Of a stretch of DNA of 64,000 nt, positions 63,935 through 64,000 are shown one piece after another. Position 1 is the first letter of the stretch. Each line of letters starts with the position of its first letter. The position numbers and the translations under genes are program-made. The stretch lies in NCBI RefSeq assembly GCF_021917145.1, contig NW_025813703.1:248001-312000 (forward strand). Reading direction: 5' to 3'. The stretch is from Hypomesus transpacificus. Its lineage: Eukaryota; Chordata; Actinopteri; Osmeriformes; Osmeridae. The notes under the pieces are model-generated. The model made no database searches, had not been told where the DNA came from, and saw only the letters and a list, made by a program, of their open reading frames with translations.

Positions 63935-64000
63935 TCAGTTGGCAGGCCCTGGGTCAGACAAAGGCATGGTGTGCAACACTTCATCCAGAAGTTGCAGAGC
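63935..64000 (-). CDS. C-terminal end of an unrecognised gene
   Basis: The minus strand from the right edge reads ALQLLDEVLHTMPLSDPGPA, then Asn and TGA at 63937-63935. The frame is open to the edge (21 codons) and the peptide looks like a natural amphipathic C-terminus, but it is too short to name. A CAG just below the stop on the plus strand would also allow a plus-strand exon start, which I consider less likely. Confidence 0.4.
   Translation of the reverse strand, partial: ALQLLDEVLHTMPLSDPGPAN

Overview
This window is vertebrate nuclear DNA, almost certainly from a ray-finned (teleost) fish. Genes are split by GT-AG introns. Introns and intergenic stretches carry fish-type tRNA-derived SINEs, a CR1/L2/Rex1-like LINE, hAT and Harbinger DNA transposons, and many dinucleotide repeats. 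No bacterial or viral genome organisation is seen.

Layout. (1) 1-660: 5' part of an unrecognised minus-strand gene that runs off the left edge. (2) 3045-9.2 kb, minus: azin1, antizyme inhibitor 1, with ten coding exons. Its spliced leader encodes the polyamine-sensing, non-AUG upstream conserved coding region ending in a Pro-Pro-Trp motif, followed at once by a perfect hairpin. (3) 12649-17234, plus: atp6v1c1, V-ATPase subunit C, twelve coding exons. (4) 18269-19158 or further, plus: baalc. (5) 20842-25304, minus: sf3b4, U2 snRNP SF3b subunit 4, tail to tail with baalc. (6) 27322-31138, minus: lix1l. (7) 32.29-33.75 kb: decayed LINE. (8) 34896-36.1 kb, minus: small exchangeable apolipoprotein of the ApoA-II/14-kDa type with a TATA promoter. 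(9) 37619-38934: a 28-bp minisatellite of about 47 units with a 420-bp higher-order duplication. (10) 40232-41676, minus: pex11b. (11) 43147-46169, minus: rit1. (12) 51327-55953, minus: syt11, with a probable 3-kb 3'UTR. (13) 56648-60162: a Harbinger remnant followed 22 bp later by a hAT element with perfect 8-bp target duplications. (14) 63935-64000: C-terminal codons of another minus-strand gene.

The gene set joins two human neighbourhoods: AZIN1-ATP6V1C1-BAALC (human 8q22) and SF3B4, LIX1L, PEX11B, RIT1, SYT11 and APOA2 (human 1q21-q23). These are independent housekeeping, signalling and neural genes, not one pathway.

The most interesting biology is post-transcriptional and lies in the azin1 leader: uCC, hairpin after its stop, and two tiny uORFs touching the main start. 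Other notable items are a partial-exon duplication in an azin1 intron, a near-perfect foldback MITE in an sf3b4 intron, repeats abutting splice sites, and the higher-order minisatellite. I did not find a convincingly new multi-gene system. Splice junctions were assigned by eye and may be off by a base or so.
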